Assembly: GCA_016703525.1 (NCBI GenBank)
Contig: JADJBW010000019.1
Location: 30,066-94,065 of the forward strand
Direction: 5' to 3'
DNA from: Actinomycetota bacterium
GTDB taxonomy: Bacteria; Actinomycetota; Acidimicrobiia; Acidimicrobiales; Microtrichaceae
Length of the DNA stretch: 64,000 nucleotides
The position numbers and the translations under genes were made by a program. Of the stretch, positions 63,364 to 64,000 are shown piece after piece. The notes under the pieces were generated by a model. It was not told the origin of the DNA. It ran no database searches and was given only the letters and a program-made list of their open reading frames with translations. Each line of letters starts with the position of its first letter. The stretch's first letter is position 1.

Positions 63364-64000
63364 CTACCGCCGCCGACCTGAACGGCTACAGCCGAGGGCG
63401 TTGAACGTGTCGCAGTCGTCGGACGAGCCACTGTCGTAGCCCGCCGTGAACCACCGCTTGCGTTGGGCCGACGTCCGTGGGTGAACCCCTCAGGGTTCAC
63501 CGACCAGTCGTCGACTTCTGGATCGCGTCGTCGCCGACCCCGAAACCGCGTCCGAGCGCCTCGTCGATGTCACCGTCGTCGAGCCGCTTCGCCGGACGAT
63601 CGGACTGGCTGCGCTCGTACCGCGAGTGCGCCCACACGCCCGCCAGGCAATCGGCCTGCCCCTCGAGGCGAACCGACAGGCTTTCCGCCGCGGTCGCCTG
63701 ATCCGGATCCTGCTGTTCGATCCGCTGCACCTGCTCGGGTCCCCAGCACGTTCTGCACGTGATGGCCGACCTCGTAACGCGATCACGTACGCCTGGGCGA
63801 AGTCACCGGCGGCACCGAAACACGTCGCAAATTCCTCAGCGACTCCGAGATCGACGTCGACCTGATTATCGGCGGGGCGAGTCGGGCGGCCCCAGATCTG
63901 CGAGAGACCCTCACGCATCCGGTCGAGGTGCGTCCGATGGCGTCGGGCACCAGCTTCGTCCGGTCGTACCGCTTTCCCGGAGTCTGGAACTGCTCGGCCC
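63364..64000 (-). CDS. YpfJ-type neutral zinc metallopeptidase, 5' end outside the window
   Basis: The C-terminal ~210 residues are present. Segments DLGVAEEFATCFGAAGDFAQ, AYVIA then EVGHHVQNVLG (the HExxHH zinc site, with its first His lost to a miscall near 63770), AAESLSVRLEGQADCLAGVW, RLDDGDIDEAL, VNPEGFTHG and RWFTAGYDSGSSDDCDTFNA match the family in order, but lie in different frames. The stop is probably TAG at 63364-63366. Membrane-associated or secreted in relatives; the N-terminus is not visible. Confidence 0.82.

Overview
The window is high-GC chromosomal DNA from an actinobacterium. Mca (mycothiol metabolism), a class II DAHP synthase, the ImuA'/ImuB/DnaE2 mutasome and CGAAC-N4-GTTCG LexA boxes all point to Actinobacteria. 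The gene content and the frequent leaderless starts suggest an Acidimicrobiia-like lineage, but that placement is inference. No phage, insertion sequence or CRISPR array was seen.

Layout, left to right. 0-3.2 kb: leuS (3' end outside the window), tRNA-Ala(GGC), and an AbrB/PIN toxin-antitoxin pair whose start codon lies inside a large palindrome. 3.2-12 kb, minus strand: nadD, an LCP-like/LytR_C protein and rsfS, followed by a compact type VII-like secretion set (Ser/Thr kinase with a membrane tail, FHA protein, EssC-like FHA-FtsK ATPase, WXG100 protein). 12-18.6 kb, plus strand: a sigma-70 factor, class II DAHP synthase, assimilatory sulfite reductase with CysH, a PaaX-like regulator and an SRPBCC protein. 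18.6-22.1 kb, minus: a tandem FKBP lipoprotein and a VWA/MoxR pair. 22.2-27.6 kb, plus: VanX-like dipeptidase, CbbX/EccA-like AAA ATPase, glycine-zipper protein, MurJ, PspA. 27.7-30 kb, minus: obgE-proB. 30.1-35 kb, plus: three Tad-type pseudopilin genes, a thiolase and a nuclease lipoprotein. 35-41.2 kb, minus: ChbG-like protein, Mca, a PhoU/TrkA_C protein, thioesterase, VanY-like peptidase and AIM24.

From 41.2 to 57.2 kb the minus strand is a DNA-repair island: dnaE2 (imuC) behind a LexA box; a four-gene operon nurA-herA-sbcD-sbcC with every junction overlapping by a few bases, resembling the archaeal NurA-HerA-Mre11-Rad50 set; a two-component system; and imuA'-imuB behind a second LexA box. 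That second box also faces a divergent gene for a P-loop ATPase with a long array of near-identical 48-residue TPR repeats (57.2-60.6 kb). The last part holds a DUF222/HNH endonuclease and the 3' part of a YpfJ-type zinc peptidase.

Sequence quality. Single-base frame changes are scattered through the window and become very dense to the right of about 44 kb, many of them in short G or C runs. Family-consistent protein sequence continues in another frame each time. I read this as uncorrected sequencing error near a contig end, not gene decay. Genes are therefore annotated across frame breaks, and boundaries beyond 57 kb are approximate.
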